Origin: Paenibacillus tundrae
GTDB taxonomy: Bacteria > Bacillota > Bacilli > Paenibacillales > Paenibacillaceae
Reading direction: 5' to 3'
Length of the DNA stretch: 64,000 nt
Assembly: GCF_036884255.1 (NCBI RefSeq)
Contig: NZ_CP145605.1
Span: 5,827,001 to 5,891,000 of the forward strand
The position numbers were made by a program, and so were the translations under genes. This document shows, one piece after another, positions 9,601 through 16,968 of this stretch. Position 1 is the stretch's first letter. The number at the start of each line of letters is the position of its first letter. The notes below the pieces were generated by a model. It worked only from the letters and a program-made list of their open reading frames with translations. It had not been told where the DNA came from and ran no database searches.

Positions 9601-10436
9601 CTGATGTCATTTCCCTGCTGATCTCGCAAAAACCCTTCAGGCATCACGATGTAATATGTATTGTTGCTGTTGAAATTTTTGACAGGATCAATCGTAATCG
9701 TCCGAGTTCCCAGACCTTTAATTAACGAAGATCCAATAGCAATTTCTTCAAATGGTGTGCCCGTAGCATTTCCTTGGAAAATCTGTAGCGTACCCGCACC
9801 AGCAACGACTGGTTTATCGAATGTCATCGACACATTGGAAGCAGGTGTCACCCCAAAAGCTGCATTCTGAGGGGTTTTGTTCGTAATGGAAGCTGTACCT
9901 ACACCATCCGTATCAAACGTCCACTCTTTATTCAATCCCGCAAAAGCAGCAGGTTCAGCACTATCCGTGTAGACAAATGCCCCTGAATCGATCTGAACGT
10001 AATATTTCCCCCCTGGGATTGTAACTGAAGAACCCAGCGTAATGGTTACAAATTGTCCAGTAGCAGGTGTTGTAGTTGAGTCATCTTCAGTTGGTGGTAC
10101 TGCTGGACTGGTGATTGGCCCTGTAGTTCCAATAATTACTTGATTACTGGATACCGGTATCGAAGCAACCTCCGTATCGTCATTAACACGTTTAATAGCT
10201 ACCGTACCTGTGGCCTTCTGAACTGGTCTAGCAAATTCAATCACCAATGGCGTTGAGCCATCGACATTTTTTGCATTCACTCCTGGAACTGTATTTACAA
10301 TTCCTCTGTTCGTCAATTCACCGGCAGCATATGTTGCCTGCTCTACTCCACTCCAACCCGTTAGCCAACCTTGTGCGGTCAGCATCACGATAAGAATTCC
10401 AAGTAAGCCTTTTCTCGCTATTCTATTCAAGTTCAC
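6615..10436 (-). CDS. Large S-layer-anchored surface protein (Ig-like/SwmB repeats, C-terminal SLH)
   Basis: Product of 1273 residues. The signal peptide (about 1-38) ends near ATYAAG. The first half has SbsA-type Big_5 Ig-like domains (for example SLSPTNGTTNAALNSTLT). Residues about 405-830 hold repeated SwmB-like modules with YVPGS/YTPGA ends. Three SLH motifs fill the C-terminus (about 1090-1273), with the conserved turns ISRAEFAEL, ITREQMAIM and ATRAQAAVM. SLH domains bind pyruvylated secondary wall polymer, which the csaB cluster nearby would supply. The start is a GTG with AGGGGGA 6 nt upstream. No enzymatic domain was recognised; the role is probably structural or adhesive. Confidence 0.85.
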   Translation of the reverse strand: MNLNRIARKGLLGILIVMLTAQGWLTGWSGVEQATYAAGELTNRGIVNTVPGVNAKNVDGSTPLVIEFARPVQKATGTVAIKRVNDDTEVASIPVSSNQVIIGTTGPITSPAVPPTEDDSTTTPATGQFVTITLGSSVTIPGGKYYVQIDSGAFVYTDSAEPAAFAGLNKEWTFDTDGVGTASITNKTPQNAAFGVTPASNVSMTFDKPVVAGAGTLQIFQGNATGTPFEEIAIGSSLIKGLGTRTITIDPVKNFNSNNTYYIVMPEGFLRDQQGNDISAISGMDWGFTVQSDPTALTVTSLSPTNGTTNAALNSTLTATFSKELDPTYRGQITLKKANGTTVASTTTFSSNNRQLIVTPTSTLENNTNYVVDIPANTFRDQAGNTFAGLNGSTSWAFKTISRDTTAPVLKTSKMHDNSTIRLTYDKWLSSTSPLSSSYTVTVNGENRSVSTTYISGDSVYVVLGTGVAVGQVVRIAYAPGTTGNRVTDQSSNAAPAFGARDVENGLDSVMSKPREGNAYYSTITLYYPETVYITSSDAARQFSVTADQSNVGINSISINGSSVVTLNLSRSITDGEVVRVAYTPGAWPVKDTRGQALAGFSGFYVRNSIDTKPPEFKSAEVSGNKLWIRYNEPLSTTNKPANSQYSVLVDGKPVYVNDSVIEDDLVTLTLASAVKETQNISLSYVPGSLRLTDLNNNPAGYLNLTPVTYTYGNGKILSATIQGDTVQINFRDAIQAEAALTLPQFSVVVNSSTATILSATATGSVVTLKLDTSTIGTGSTTTTQTGTVSYVPGAVPIRDASSVTVPAFGPLTLQQTTNTNVNNNQTGSRPVWVTEMDTSNYGQPLLVMNNNTASAVPAMSHFNRSTRQFNVDGTKLIQSFEYASASGKLNQPIVFEIPDSESSAFVGFPLNALTQVATSYRTGTIGVKYGDRLWTVPLANLDLAAMSRSLGTIGASTVITPINTSAATGAAAPSFYIQLETVPVTSSGTMEGLIASARAQKLANSTDVYAFASSGTNNQRVEQKVKSQLAMQLAANTPSLTSGFAFVDPVTFKLSNVPSSFKNIASGVVIQGQLSGNQEIVPINNVVSYPDTASHWASEVIKELSAKWIISAPNGSYYRPNENISRAEFAELVARGLGLSGEPNAASRFPDVRSGSITSAYIGAAAEAGIITGNTDGTFKPDRPITREQMAIMMVRALNYGGQQTVLNSSSTSILSKFNDNKKIQSKDSVAKAVQEGIIQGMTSRTFEPQGNATRAQAAVMLKRVLDKLGYL

Positions 10437-10595
10437 TGATCTTCCCCCTTATCCTGTATTTCTTCTCTTGTCTGATGTACAGACCTCATTATGTATGTCG
10501 GCAAAACAAGCTATTTCGATTAGATAAAAGGGGGGATTTGGTATTAATTTTCTCATCTACTCAACTCCCTTCCTTGAAGTAGACTTCTGCTTCTA

Positions 10596-10604
10596 TGGTA
10601 TAAT
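10596..10604 (+). promoter_or_regulatory. Extended -10 promoter of the Rpn-family gene
   Basis: TGG followed by a perfect TATAAT (extended -10) on the plus strand. Transcription would start about 12 nt before the ATG, giving a very short leader. The spacer 10437-10622 is the only divergent one in the window. Confidence 0.6.
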
Positions 10605-10622
10605 AAGAAGAAACGGAGTTGA

Positions 10623-11480
10623 ATGAAAATGACAGAGTTGCTTGACCCTCGCAACGATTTTTTATTCAAACGCATCTTCGGCAGCGAAGAAAATCGTGAC
10701 GTATTGCTCACTTTCCTGAACAGAACCTTTGCAGAAGCAAACCAGCCTCCACTTACAGAAATACAACTACTTAATCCCTACACAGATAAAGACGCACCAA
10801 CGGACAAACAATCTATTCTTGATATTCGGGGTAAAACATCTGAAGGAGAATTTATTAATGTTGAAATGCAGTTATTCAACAAATATGATACGGAGAAAAG
10901 AACTCTCTTCTATTGGAGCAAGCTGTACAGCGCGCAACTTACGGAGGGGCAGCCATATAAAGCGCTCAAAAAATGTGTAACCATTAACATACTCAACTTT
11001 TCTTTTCTACCCAACGAACAGTACCATAACATCTTCCATTTGCGTGAAGATCGCAGTGGGATTACATTGTCCGATGATATCGAACTTCACTTTCTGGAAT
11101 TACCCAAGCTTGATGCACGCGAACATTCCGTTCAGGAAGGTGGGTTAGTAAATTGGCTATTATTCTTGAATGGAACTGAACGAGATCAATGGGAGGTGCT
11201 AAGCATGAATGAGCCTGTACTCAAAAAAGCGATGAATACCCTTGAATTTCTTAGTCAGGATGCAGAGATCCGTCTGCAATACGAAGCACGGCAAAGATAC
11301 CTCCATGATGAGGCTTCAATTCGAGAAGGTGCTTTTGCAGAAGGCGAACAAAAAAAGGCCATTGAGATAGCTTTAAAACTACTGAAAATGGGAGTTGAAC
11401 TCTCCATTATTGTGGATGCCTCCGGCCTAACGAAGGACGAAATTCTCAAGTTGAATGAACGTCATGACAATGACAACTAA
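10623..11480 (+). CDS. Rpn-family recombination-promoting nuclease / PD-(D/E)XK transposase-like protein
   Basis: Product of 285 residues. The N-terminus LLDPRNDFLFKRIFG is typical of the Rpn (PDDEXK_2) family. The catalytic core is visible as ILDIRG followed by EFINVEMQ, giving the D...ExQ arrangement of PD-(D/E)XK nucleases. The C-terminal third is helical and includes AFAEGEQKKAIEIA, usual for these proteins. Family members degrade DNA and stimulate RecA-independent recombination; some are proposed phage-defence proteins. It is the only plus-strand gene here. GGAG lies 4 nt before the first ATG and 10 nt before an in-frame ATG at 10629, so either start is possible. Confidence 0.85.
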   Translation: MKMTELLDPRNDFLFKRIFGSEENRDVLLTFLNRTFAEANQPPLTEIQLLNPYTDKDAPTDKQSILDIRGKTSEGEFINVEMQLFNKYDTEKRTLFYWSKLYSAQLTEGQPYKALKKCVTINILNFSFLPNEQYHNIFHLREDRSGITLSDDIELHFLELPKLDAREHSVQEGGLVNWLLFLNGTERDQWEVLSMNEPVLKKAMNTLEFLSQDAEIRLQYEARQRYLHDEASIREGAFAEGEQKKAIEIALKLLKMGVELSIIVDASGLTKDEILKLNERHDNDN

Positions 11481-11498
11481 AGTCTTACCACACAGTCC

Positions 11499-11542
11499 AA
11501 AAAAAAGCCCTTGATTCCTTTTCTCGGAATCAGGGGCTTTTT
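11499..11542. terminator. Bidirectional terminator between the Rpn gene and metK
   Basis: A 14-bp stem with one G-U pair and a 7-nt loop is flanked by an A run on the left and a T run on the right, so it can end both convergent transcripts. Confidence 0.9.
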
Positions 11543-11587
11543 GGGCATAACTTGTTTTATTCATTTGCAGAAATTACACAGTGAAAC

Positions 11588-12790
11588 TTACAGACCTGCT
11601 TGAGATTTCAGAAGATCTGCTTTGTCCACTTGCTCCCAAGGTACATCCAAGTCTGTACGGCCAAAGTGACCATAAGCAGCAGTTTGTTTGTAGATTGGGC
11701 GACGCAGATCCAGCATACGGATGATGCCAGCCGGACGAAGATCGAAGTTGTTACGTACAAGCTCAACCAATTTCTCTTCGCTGACTTTGCCTGTTCCGTA
11801 TGTATCTACGTTGATCGATACCGGATTGGCTACACCAATCGCGTAAGCGAGCTGGATTTCTACTTTGTCTGCAAGACCTGCTGCTACGAGGTTTTTCGCC
11901 ACGTAACGAGCTGCATATGCAGCAGAACGGTCTACTTTTGTTGGATCTTTACCAGAGAACGCACCGCCGCCGTGACGTGCATAACCGCCGTAAGTATCTA
12001 CGATGATTTTACGTCCAGTCAAGCCCGCATCTCCCTGAGGTCCGCCAATAACGAAACGTCCTGTTGGGTTGATGAAATATTTAGTCTGCTCATCCAGCAA
12101 TTCAGCTGGTACAACAGGCAAGATAACGTGTTCTTTGATATCCTTTTGGATCTGCTCAAGCGTAGTTTCTTCCGCATGCTGCGTAGATACAACGATCGTG
12201 TCCACACGTACAGGCTTGTCACCGTCGTATTCGATCGTTACTTGAGTTTTACCATCTGGACGAAGGTATTCTAATGTACCGTCTTTACGCACTTCTGCCA
12301 GACGGCGTGCGATGCGGTGGGATAGTGCGATTGGCAAAGGCATGAGCTCAGGTGTTTCATTCGTAGCAAAACCGAACATCAGACCTTGGTCACCAGCACC
12401 AATATTTTCTGTTTCGCGCGCAACTTGCTCTGGATCACGGTGCTCAAGAGCTGCGTTTACGCCCTGTGCGATATCAGCAGACTGCTCGTTGAGAGAAGTC
12501 AGTACAGCACAAGTGTTATAATCAAAACCGAACTTCGCACGTGTGTATCCGATATCCTTAATCGTATTACGAACGATGGACGGAATGTCCACGTATTCAG
12601 ACGCTGAACTGATCTCACCGATGACAAGCACAAGACCTGTAGCTACGGAAACTTCGCACGCCACACGAGCGTTAGGATCGTTCGCAAGGAACGCGTCCAA
12701 CACGGCGTCCGAAATCTGATCGCAAATTTTATCCGGATGTCCTTCAGTTACAGACTCCGATGTGAATAGATGCCGGCCTTTAATAGACAT
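11588..12790 (-). CDS. metK: S-adenosylmethionine synthetase
   Basis: MetK makes S-adenosylmethionine from methionine and ATP. The 400-residue product shows FTSESVTEGHPDKICDQ at the N-terminus (ATP and metal site), GAGDQGLMFG and GGAFSGKDPTKVDRSAAY (P loop). I chose the ATG at 12790, giving MSIKGRHLFTSES, because GGGAGG lies 11 nt upstream; the longer frame to 12838 has no ribosome site. It is monocistronic, with a bidirectional terminator behind it. In the roughly 200-nt leader I could not find the S-box (SAM-I) core that controls B. subtilis metK. Confidence 0.97.
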   Translation of the reverse strand: MSIKGRHLFTSESVTEGHPDKICDQISDAVLDAFLANDPNARVACEVSVATGLVLVIGEISSASEYVDIPSIVRNTIKDIGYTRAKFGFDYNTCAVLTSLNEQSADIAQGVNAALEHRDPEQVARETENIGAGDQGLMFGFATNETPELMPLPIALSHRIARRLAEVRKDGTLEYLRPDGKTQVTIEYDGDKPVRVDTIVVSTQHAEETTLEQIQKDIKEHVILPVVPAELLDEQTKYFINPTGRFVIGGPQGDAGLTGRKIIVDTYGGYARHGGGAFSGKDPTKVDRSAAYAARYVAKNLVAAGLADKVEIQLAYAIGVANPVSINVDTYGTGKVSEEKLVELVRNNFDLRPAGIIRMLDLRRPIYKQTAAYGHFGRTDLDVPWEQVDKADLLKSQAGL

Positions 12791-12943
12791 TGAAGTTTCA
12801 ACCTCCCATAACGAGTAGTATGGCGATTGCCCGAACAAAACATTTACGGTGGTTCGTTCACTGTACCCTCGAAGCTTTCCAGTCGGAATAAAGGACCCGG
12901 AGTCCTAAGTTACGAAGATAAGGATTTTTCAGGTAATTGCCCC

Positions 12944-12980
12944 AATAAAAAATCAACCTTCTCCTACCATGGAAAAGGTT
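12944..12980 (-). terminator. Terminator-like hairpin in the SASP-metK spacer
   Basis: A 10-bp stem (one G-U pair) with a 6-nt loop, then GATTTTTTATT on the minus strand. It could simply end the SASP transcript, whose stop is about 70 nt away. It also lies just downstream of the TTGACA promoter at 12997-13025, so it could act as an attenuator for metK. Confidence 0.7.
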
Positions 12981-12996
12981 GCATACCTCAACTGCC

Positions 12997-13025
12997 ATCT
13001 TATCGTATTTGTCAAGTAGTGTCAA
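12997..13025 (-). promoter_or_regulatory. Candidate sigma-A promoter in the metK leader
   Basis: TTGACA-17-TAAGAT on the minus strand, with a perfect -35 and a 4/6 -10. Predicted transcription starts near 12990, giving a leader of about 200 nt that first meets the terminator-like hairpin at 12944-12980. Confidence 0.5.
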
Positions 13026-13047
13026 ACCACTCAATATGAAAGAATAT

Positions 13048-13323
13048 CTATAATAAGTGCTGCTCTGCCTGGCGAATCAGCCTTTTGGTGATCTCTCCAC
13101 CGACCGATCCATTCTCACGTGATGTCAGATGTCCCCAGCCTTTGTATTGACCATAAGAGTGATTGATCTCGCCCAGCTCAGAACCAAATTCAGTATCTGC
13201 ACCAGCAAGACTACCTTTACCGCCATACCCCACATTCAGACCAAACTCCGCTGCAATCTCATACTTCATCTGATCCAGCATTTGCCGACTTTCCGGTACC
13301 ACTTTGCGGTTGCTTCTAGCCAT
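13048..13323 (-). CDS. Alpha/beta-type small acid-soluble spore protein with an insertion
   Basis: Product of 91 residues that binds and protects spore DNA. The two conserved blocks are present: LDQMKYEIAAEFG (residues 16-28, including the GPR protease site) and TSRENGSVGGEITKRLIRQAEQ (67-88). In ordinary alpha/beta SASPs these are joined by about seven residues; here about 38 Gly-rich residues (29-66) intervene, containing TEFGSE, which resembles the GPR site of gamma-type SASPs. The reading frame is continuous, so this is a real insertion. GGAGGTG lies 8 nt before the ATG. Expression would be in the forespore (SigG), but I could not place that promoter with confidence. Confidence 0.93.
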   Translation of the reverse strand: MARSNRKVVPESRQMLDQMKYEIAAEFGLNVGYGGKGSLAGADTEFGSELGEINHSYGQYKGWGHLTSRENGSVGGEITKRLIRQAEQHLL

Positions 13324-13471
13324 CGTTCCTGCACCTCCGGTTATTGGTTGTTTACAGGTTTAGATTGATCCAGAAGCAGGCTGGCTAGCCGTATAAATGT
13401 TTGTTAGAACTGGTTAATCTGCGCAATCCATTATACATAATCGTGAATAATTTCTATTACTTATGCACACT

Positions 13472-14065
13472 CTATTTCAGAGTATATCCGCCGCGTACCA
13501 TTACAGTCAGACTGTATTTGTTACCGTCAAGAACTGCAATACCGCGACCATCCTTCGGAAAAGAAAGAAGATGATTAGTCGGTGCCTCTTGACCACTCGT
13601 CAGGTCTACCCCGTCCGTCAGATCGGCTACACCATTGGTACCCTCACTGACGATCACAGCTTTACCGCTACGCACAATGAACTCCGCGCCAGTTGCACCG
13701 ATAAGCTGTTGACCCGGCTTCACCATCACAATCTCCAGCGATTCAGAAGCACCGGACACTAATGGAGGAAGTGTCGATTCTCCACCTGTGCTACCTGGTG
13801 TAGTAGAACCTGTACCCGTCCCACCTGTATTGCCTGAACCAGCGTTGCTGTTATCACCACTACTTGTATTTCCACCTGTCGGAATTTTACCACCCAAGGC
13901 TTGTTGAATCTGCTGATCTACATAACTTTTGGTCACCACTGGATCATCTGCTGTTCCCGGCTGACTTGTCCCTGCACCAATTGCCGTATTGCTGTATACC
14001 GACCCAACCCACACGCCAACACCAATCGCTAGCGCAGCCAGGGATACTTTCATATAAGGTTTCAT
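13472..14065 (-). CDS. Exported protein with Gly/Ser/Thr-rich linker, unknown function
   Basis: Product of 197 residues. The N-terminal hydrophobic segment (about 5-30) is a signal peptide or anchor. A short region VVTKSYVDQQIQQALG follows, then a low-complexity Gly/Ser/Thr linker (about 60-97), then a beta-rich C-terminal domain (about 100-197, including EFIVRSGKAVIV and LLSFPKDGRGIAV). The family is unknown to me. GAGGAGG lies 11 nt before the ATG, and the gene has its own promoter candidate at 14104-14132. It sits at the edge of the exported-protein island, so a surface role is likely. Confidence 0.7.
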   Translation of the reverse strand: MKPYMKVSLAALAIGVGVWVGSVYSNTAIGAGTSQPGTADDPVVTKSYVDQQIQQALGGKIPTGGNTSSGDNSNAGSGNTGGTGTGSTTPGSTGGESTLPPLVSGASESLEIVMVKPGQQLIGATGAEFIVRSGKAVIVSEGTNGVADLTDGVDLTSGQEAPTNHLLSFPKDGRGIAVLDGNKYSLTVMVRGGYTLK

Positions 14066-14103
14066 CTGTCTATGTTCCTCCTCTGGTAATCTATCTAATA
14101 TTT

Positions 14104-14132
14104 ACTATAGAGAAAAAAGCGCGATGCGACAA
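14104..14132 (-). promoter_or_regulatory. Sigma-A-type promoter for the 13472-14065 gene
   Basis: TTGTCG-17-TATAGT on the minus strand, 38 nt before the start codon and partly embedded in the tail of the upstream terminator. Confidence 0.5.
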
Positions 14133-14133
14133 G

Positions 14134-14168
14134 CAAAACCTCGTCTCCGTTACACTAGAGACGAGGTT
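14134..14168 (-). terminator. Hairpin terminator of the 14221-16863 gene
   Basis: A perfect 12-bp stem (AAACCTCGTCTC with its complement) and a 9-10-nt loop. The T run is short (TTTTGCTT), so termination may be partial. Confidence 0.65.
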
Positions 14169-14220
14169 TGGGATGCCTGCTTGGTATGCAAAACTAGTAT
14201 ATTATTGCTTATTCATTACT

Positions 14221-16863
14221 TTAGTTATTGTTACGAGATGAGTTCGACCCTTCTTCCGGGATCTCAGGGAATTCAGGTTCTTCTTTTGGAAGTTTGGACA
14301 CATCATAGCTGTATCCTTGTTCTGCAAGACGAAGGCGTTGACCCTCGAACACATCGTACAATGCCACGCGGTATGATCCACCACGGATTTTGTCAAACAC
14401 GGTATCGTCGATGCTCCAGTTCAGCGTCTGATTAATGCCTACTTTCAGATCCGTTCCTGGCGTAAGTTCTTTATCAAATACTTTACCAGATCCGTCTGTC
14501 AGGGATAGGATTAATTTGTGGTTATATTCTCCACTATCTACAGCTTCATCCTGTGTAAGAGAGTAGATCATCTCGATCTGTACCGACGTTCCACCTGTGA
14601 GATATGCTCTAATGTTGCCACCAGAGAATTTGTACGGATACAGGTCAATGTCGTTCAGTGAAGTCAGCACTGGCAATGTTCTTGGCTGTACCTCGAAGGA
14701 CATCGCATTCACATAAGCTGTAGCTTCTCCTTCACCTGTCACAAACTTGTTGTCCGCAATTCCTTCACCTACGATTAGACGCATATCAGATGACGTAACA
14801 CCTCTCGGTACTTTCGCCCAGAAGGTTACAACGCTCTTCTGACCCGGTCCTGGTGCACGATCTGCTTGTTTAGCCGTTGCTTTGTAATACTGACCATCAG
14901 CTGTCTTGTAGTAACCCACCAACTTACCAAGACCACCCTGACGAAGAGACTTGTTCGTCATTTCGAATTCAGTATATACGATGTTGGATGAAGTACCTGG
15001 ATAGATATACGTTCTACGTACACCAAGCTCGGTTTCTTTCTCGCCTGTACCTTGGGTAAAGGTCTTGCCTTCACCGACATAAGAGAGTGGCTGGATTAAA
15101 CCAGACGTGCTAAGGGTAATCCAATCGTTTGTTTCCTGCTCACTTACTTTCTCCAGCAAGGTTACCTCCAGACGACTCATGTTGAGTTCAGACGGAATCT
15201 TGGTTATGAGATATGCCTCAGTAACCATGCCCGAACCAAGCAGCTTACCACCTTGGGCACGAATTAACTTCGTATCGCCATCAATACGTGCGGAATCAAT
15301 GGTGAACATCGCTTCTAACTCAGGCAATTGAACCGTCTTGTTCGAAGCATTACGAATGGTGACTTTCGCAGCAATGATATCACCATCTGTCCATGGCAGA
15401 CGCTGCAAGGAACCAACAGATACACCGAACGTTCCTTTACCGTTCTTAATGACTGTCTCTGTTGTTAAGCCATCTCCAGTAATTACTGAATCAGGAATCG
15501 TATATATGCCCACAGGATAAGAGAACTCCAGTCCATTAGAGCTTGTATCGCCTTCCTTGCTCTCATCTTTGGTCGTTGGCGTCATGACATAGAATTTGAT
15601 CTTGCTTGTATCCCCATCCCCTTGAATGGTAGAGATCAGCTTAATCGTCTTCGTTGCACCCGGCTTCAGCTTCAGATCATCCAGTGCCTTCGTCTCGATC
15701 GGATAAGCTACGCCATCCTCTGTACGAATCTCTAAACCGTATTTGGGAATCTTCACTTCCTTCTTACCTTGGTTCTTAATGACCCATTGCATCGTCAGAT
15801 CATATTCTTCATCTTCTACACGCGTCCGAGCAGATTCCAGCAGTGTAGATACCGGTTGTCCATCAATGGAGATGATGTTGGGTTGATTCGCTTCCGTATT
15901 CACGTTCGTTTGACTTGCTTCTGGCAATTGAAGTGCAGCTACAGGCAGCGCGGTCTTCTCTTCACCTTGTTCTTCAACAAGCAACAATTCGGATCTCTCC
16001 AGTTTAACTGCCGTTGGTAAGGAAGCAAGTAAACTCAACGTTTTGTTCGCTTGTGCCTGAATGCTGACGCTTGCACTATCTTTGTCCAGCGTTAAGGGAT
16101 AGTTCGTACCACCTGGTGTACGCAAAATCCACTTAATATTCGGATTATCCAAAAGCTTGTAGCTGATGTTATTGAGGTTTACGCCGACTTTGACGTATTG
16201 CTTCTTATCTTCACCTGGATACACCTTAATCCCAGATACCTTCACCTTTACCGCTGAATCACTTAGGCGAACGGTCTTTGTCTTGCCAACTGGCGTTGTG
16301 ATGCTATACGAATCAGGTACATTGAACTTCCCTAAAGTGCTTTCGTAATTCGGTTTACTGAAATCCCATTTGACGATGAGGAAATTCAGGTCACTTAACT
16401 TCACTTCACGTCCAACCTTCATCACATACGTGAGTTCTACTGTAGAGCCAGGTGAAACTGTCTTCTTCTCTTGATCCTTAGCAATTAGCTTCGGAGAGAA
16501 GCTTGTCCCACCTTTAGTTTTCACTTTGCTCCAGTAATCAAGCATCATCATCGGTTTACTATCATTATTCTTGTACGATAACGTATATGTCACCGTATTT
16601 CCATCATCTTGAGCTAATATATTCACATCGGTTAGATGCACTGTACTACGAGCAGTAACTTTCACCGCGGGCACGTTAGCCAGTGTATGTACGACTTTTT
16701 TGGTAGCAGGCGTCTGATCCTTCTGAGTTGTATTACTATTTGCACTATTCGTCGCAGGTTTCCCCGAATCTCCCGACGTACTTGCCGCCGATACGATCCC
16801 CCCACTGGAACTGATGAACAACATACTTGATAACAAAGTCATCATGACCTTTTTATGATCCAC
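14221..16863 (-). CDS. Large secreted beta-rich protein of unknown function
   Basis: Product of about 880 residues. A clear signal peptide (DHKKVMMTLLSSMLFISSSG, cleavage near VSAAS) and a Ser/Thr/Asn-rich linker are followed by roughly 800 residues that look like repeated Ig/fibronectin-like beta modules. Modules begin with phrases such as VKVTARSTVHLTDVN and VSVGSLQRLPWTDGD, and P(D)SYSITTPVG / YTIPDSV junctions recur. There is no SLH, LPXTG or enzymatic motif. I chose the GTG at 16863 (GGGAGG about 9 nt upstream); the ATG at 16878 overlaps that ribosome site. Its promoter, leader and signal peptide nearly match those of the next gene upstream (16969-18210), but the mature proteins are unrelated. 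Confidence 0.75.
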   Translation of the reverse strand: MDHKKVMMTLLSSMLFISSSGGIVSAASTSGDSGKPATNSANSNTTQKDQTPATKKVVHTLANVPAVKVTARSTVHLTDVNILAQDDGNTVTYTLSYKNNDSKPMMMLDYWSKVKTKGGTSFSPKLIAKDQEKKTVSPGSTVELTYVMKVGREVKLSDLNFLIVKWDFSKPNYESTLGKFNVPDSYSITTPVGKTKTVRLSDSAVKVKVSGIKVYPGEDKKQYVKVGVNLNNISYKLLDNPNIKWILRTPGGTNYPLTLDKDSASVSIQAQANKTLSLLASLPTAVKLERSELLLVEEQGEEKTALPVAALQLPEASQTNVNTEANQPNIISIDGQPVSTLLESARTRVEDEEYDLTMQWVIKNQGKKEVKIPKYGLEIRTEDGVAYPIETKALDDLKLKPGATKTIKLISTIQGDGDTSKIKFYVMTPTTKDESKEGDTSSNGLEFSYPVGIYTIPDSVITGDGLTTETVIKNGKGTFGVSVGSLQRLPWTDGDIIAAKVTIRNASNKTVQLPELEAMFTIDSARIDGDTKLIRAQGGKLLGSGMVTEAYLITKIPSELNMSRLEVTLLEKVSEQETNDWITLSTSGLIQPLSYVGEGKTFTQGTGEKETELGVRRTYIYPGTSSNIVYTEFEMTNKSLRQGGLGKLVGYYKTADGQYYKATAKQADRAPGPGQKSVVTFWAKVPRGVTSSDMRLIVGEGIADNKFVTGEGEATAYVNAMSFEVQPRTLPVLTSLNDIDLYPYKFSGGNIRAYLTGGTSVQIEMIYSLTQDEAVDSGEYNHKLILSLTDGSGKVFDKELTPGTDLKVGINQTLNWSIDDTVFDKIRGGSYRVALYDVFEGQRLRLAEQGYSYDVSKLPKEEPEFPEIPEEGSNSSRNNN

Positions 16864-16901
16864 TTCCAAACCTCCCATAAGTTGCTTGTTGCTTTATAGT
16901 A

Positions 16902-16929
16902 TAAACGTTTAGGAAGGCAAGAAAGTTAC
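16902..16929 (-). promoter_or_regulatory. ECF-like promoter candidate, secreted-protein gene 14221-16863
   Basis: GTAAC-17-CGTTTA on the minus strand, about 38 nt before the GTG start. The same layout occurs before the neighbouring gene (18249-18275). An overlapping sigma-A alternative, TTGCCT-16-TATAAA, cannot be excluded. Confidence 0.4.
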
Positions 16930-16968
16930 GATGTTGTTGGTTTTTGCAGTGAGAATATGGTAGGTACT

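Noticed and set aside
12791..13000. T-box leader upstream of metK
   Set aside because: A segment AGGGTACAGTGAACG recalls the T-box AGGGTGG, but the ACCGCG part and specifier hairpin are missing.
13048..13323. SASP gene as a frameshifted pseudogene
   Set aside because: The insertion is in frame, ends are conserved and no stop intervenes.
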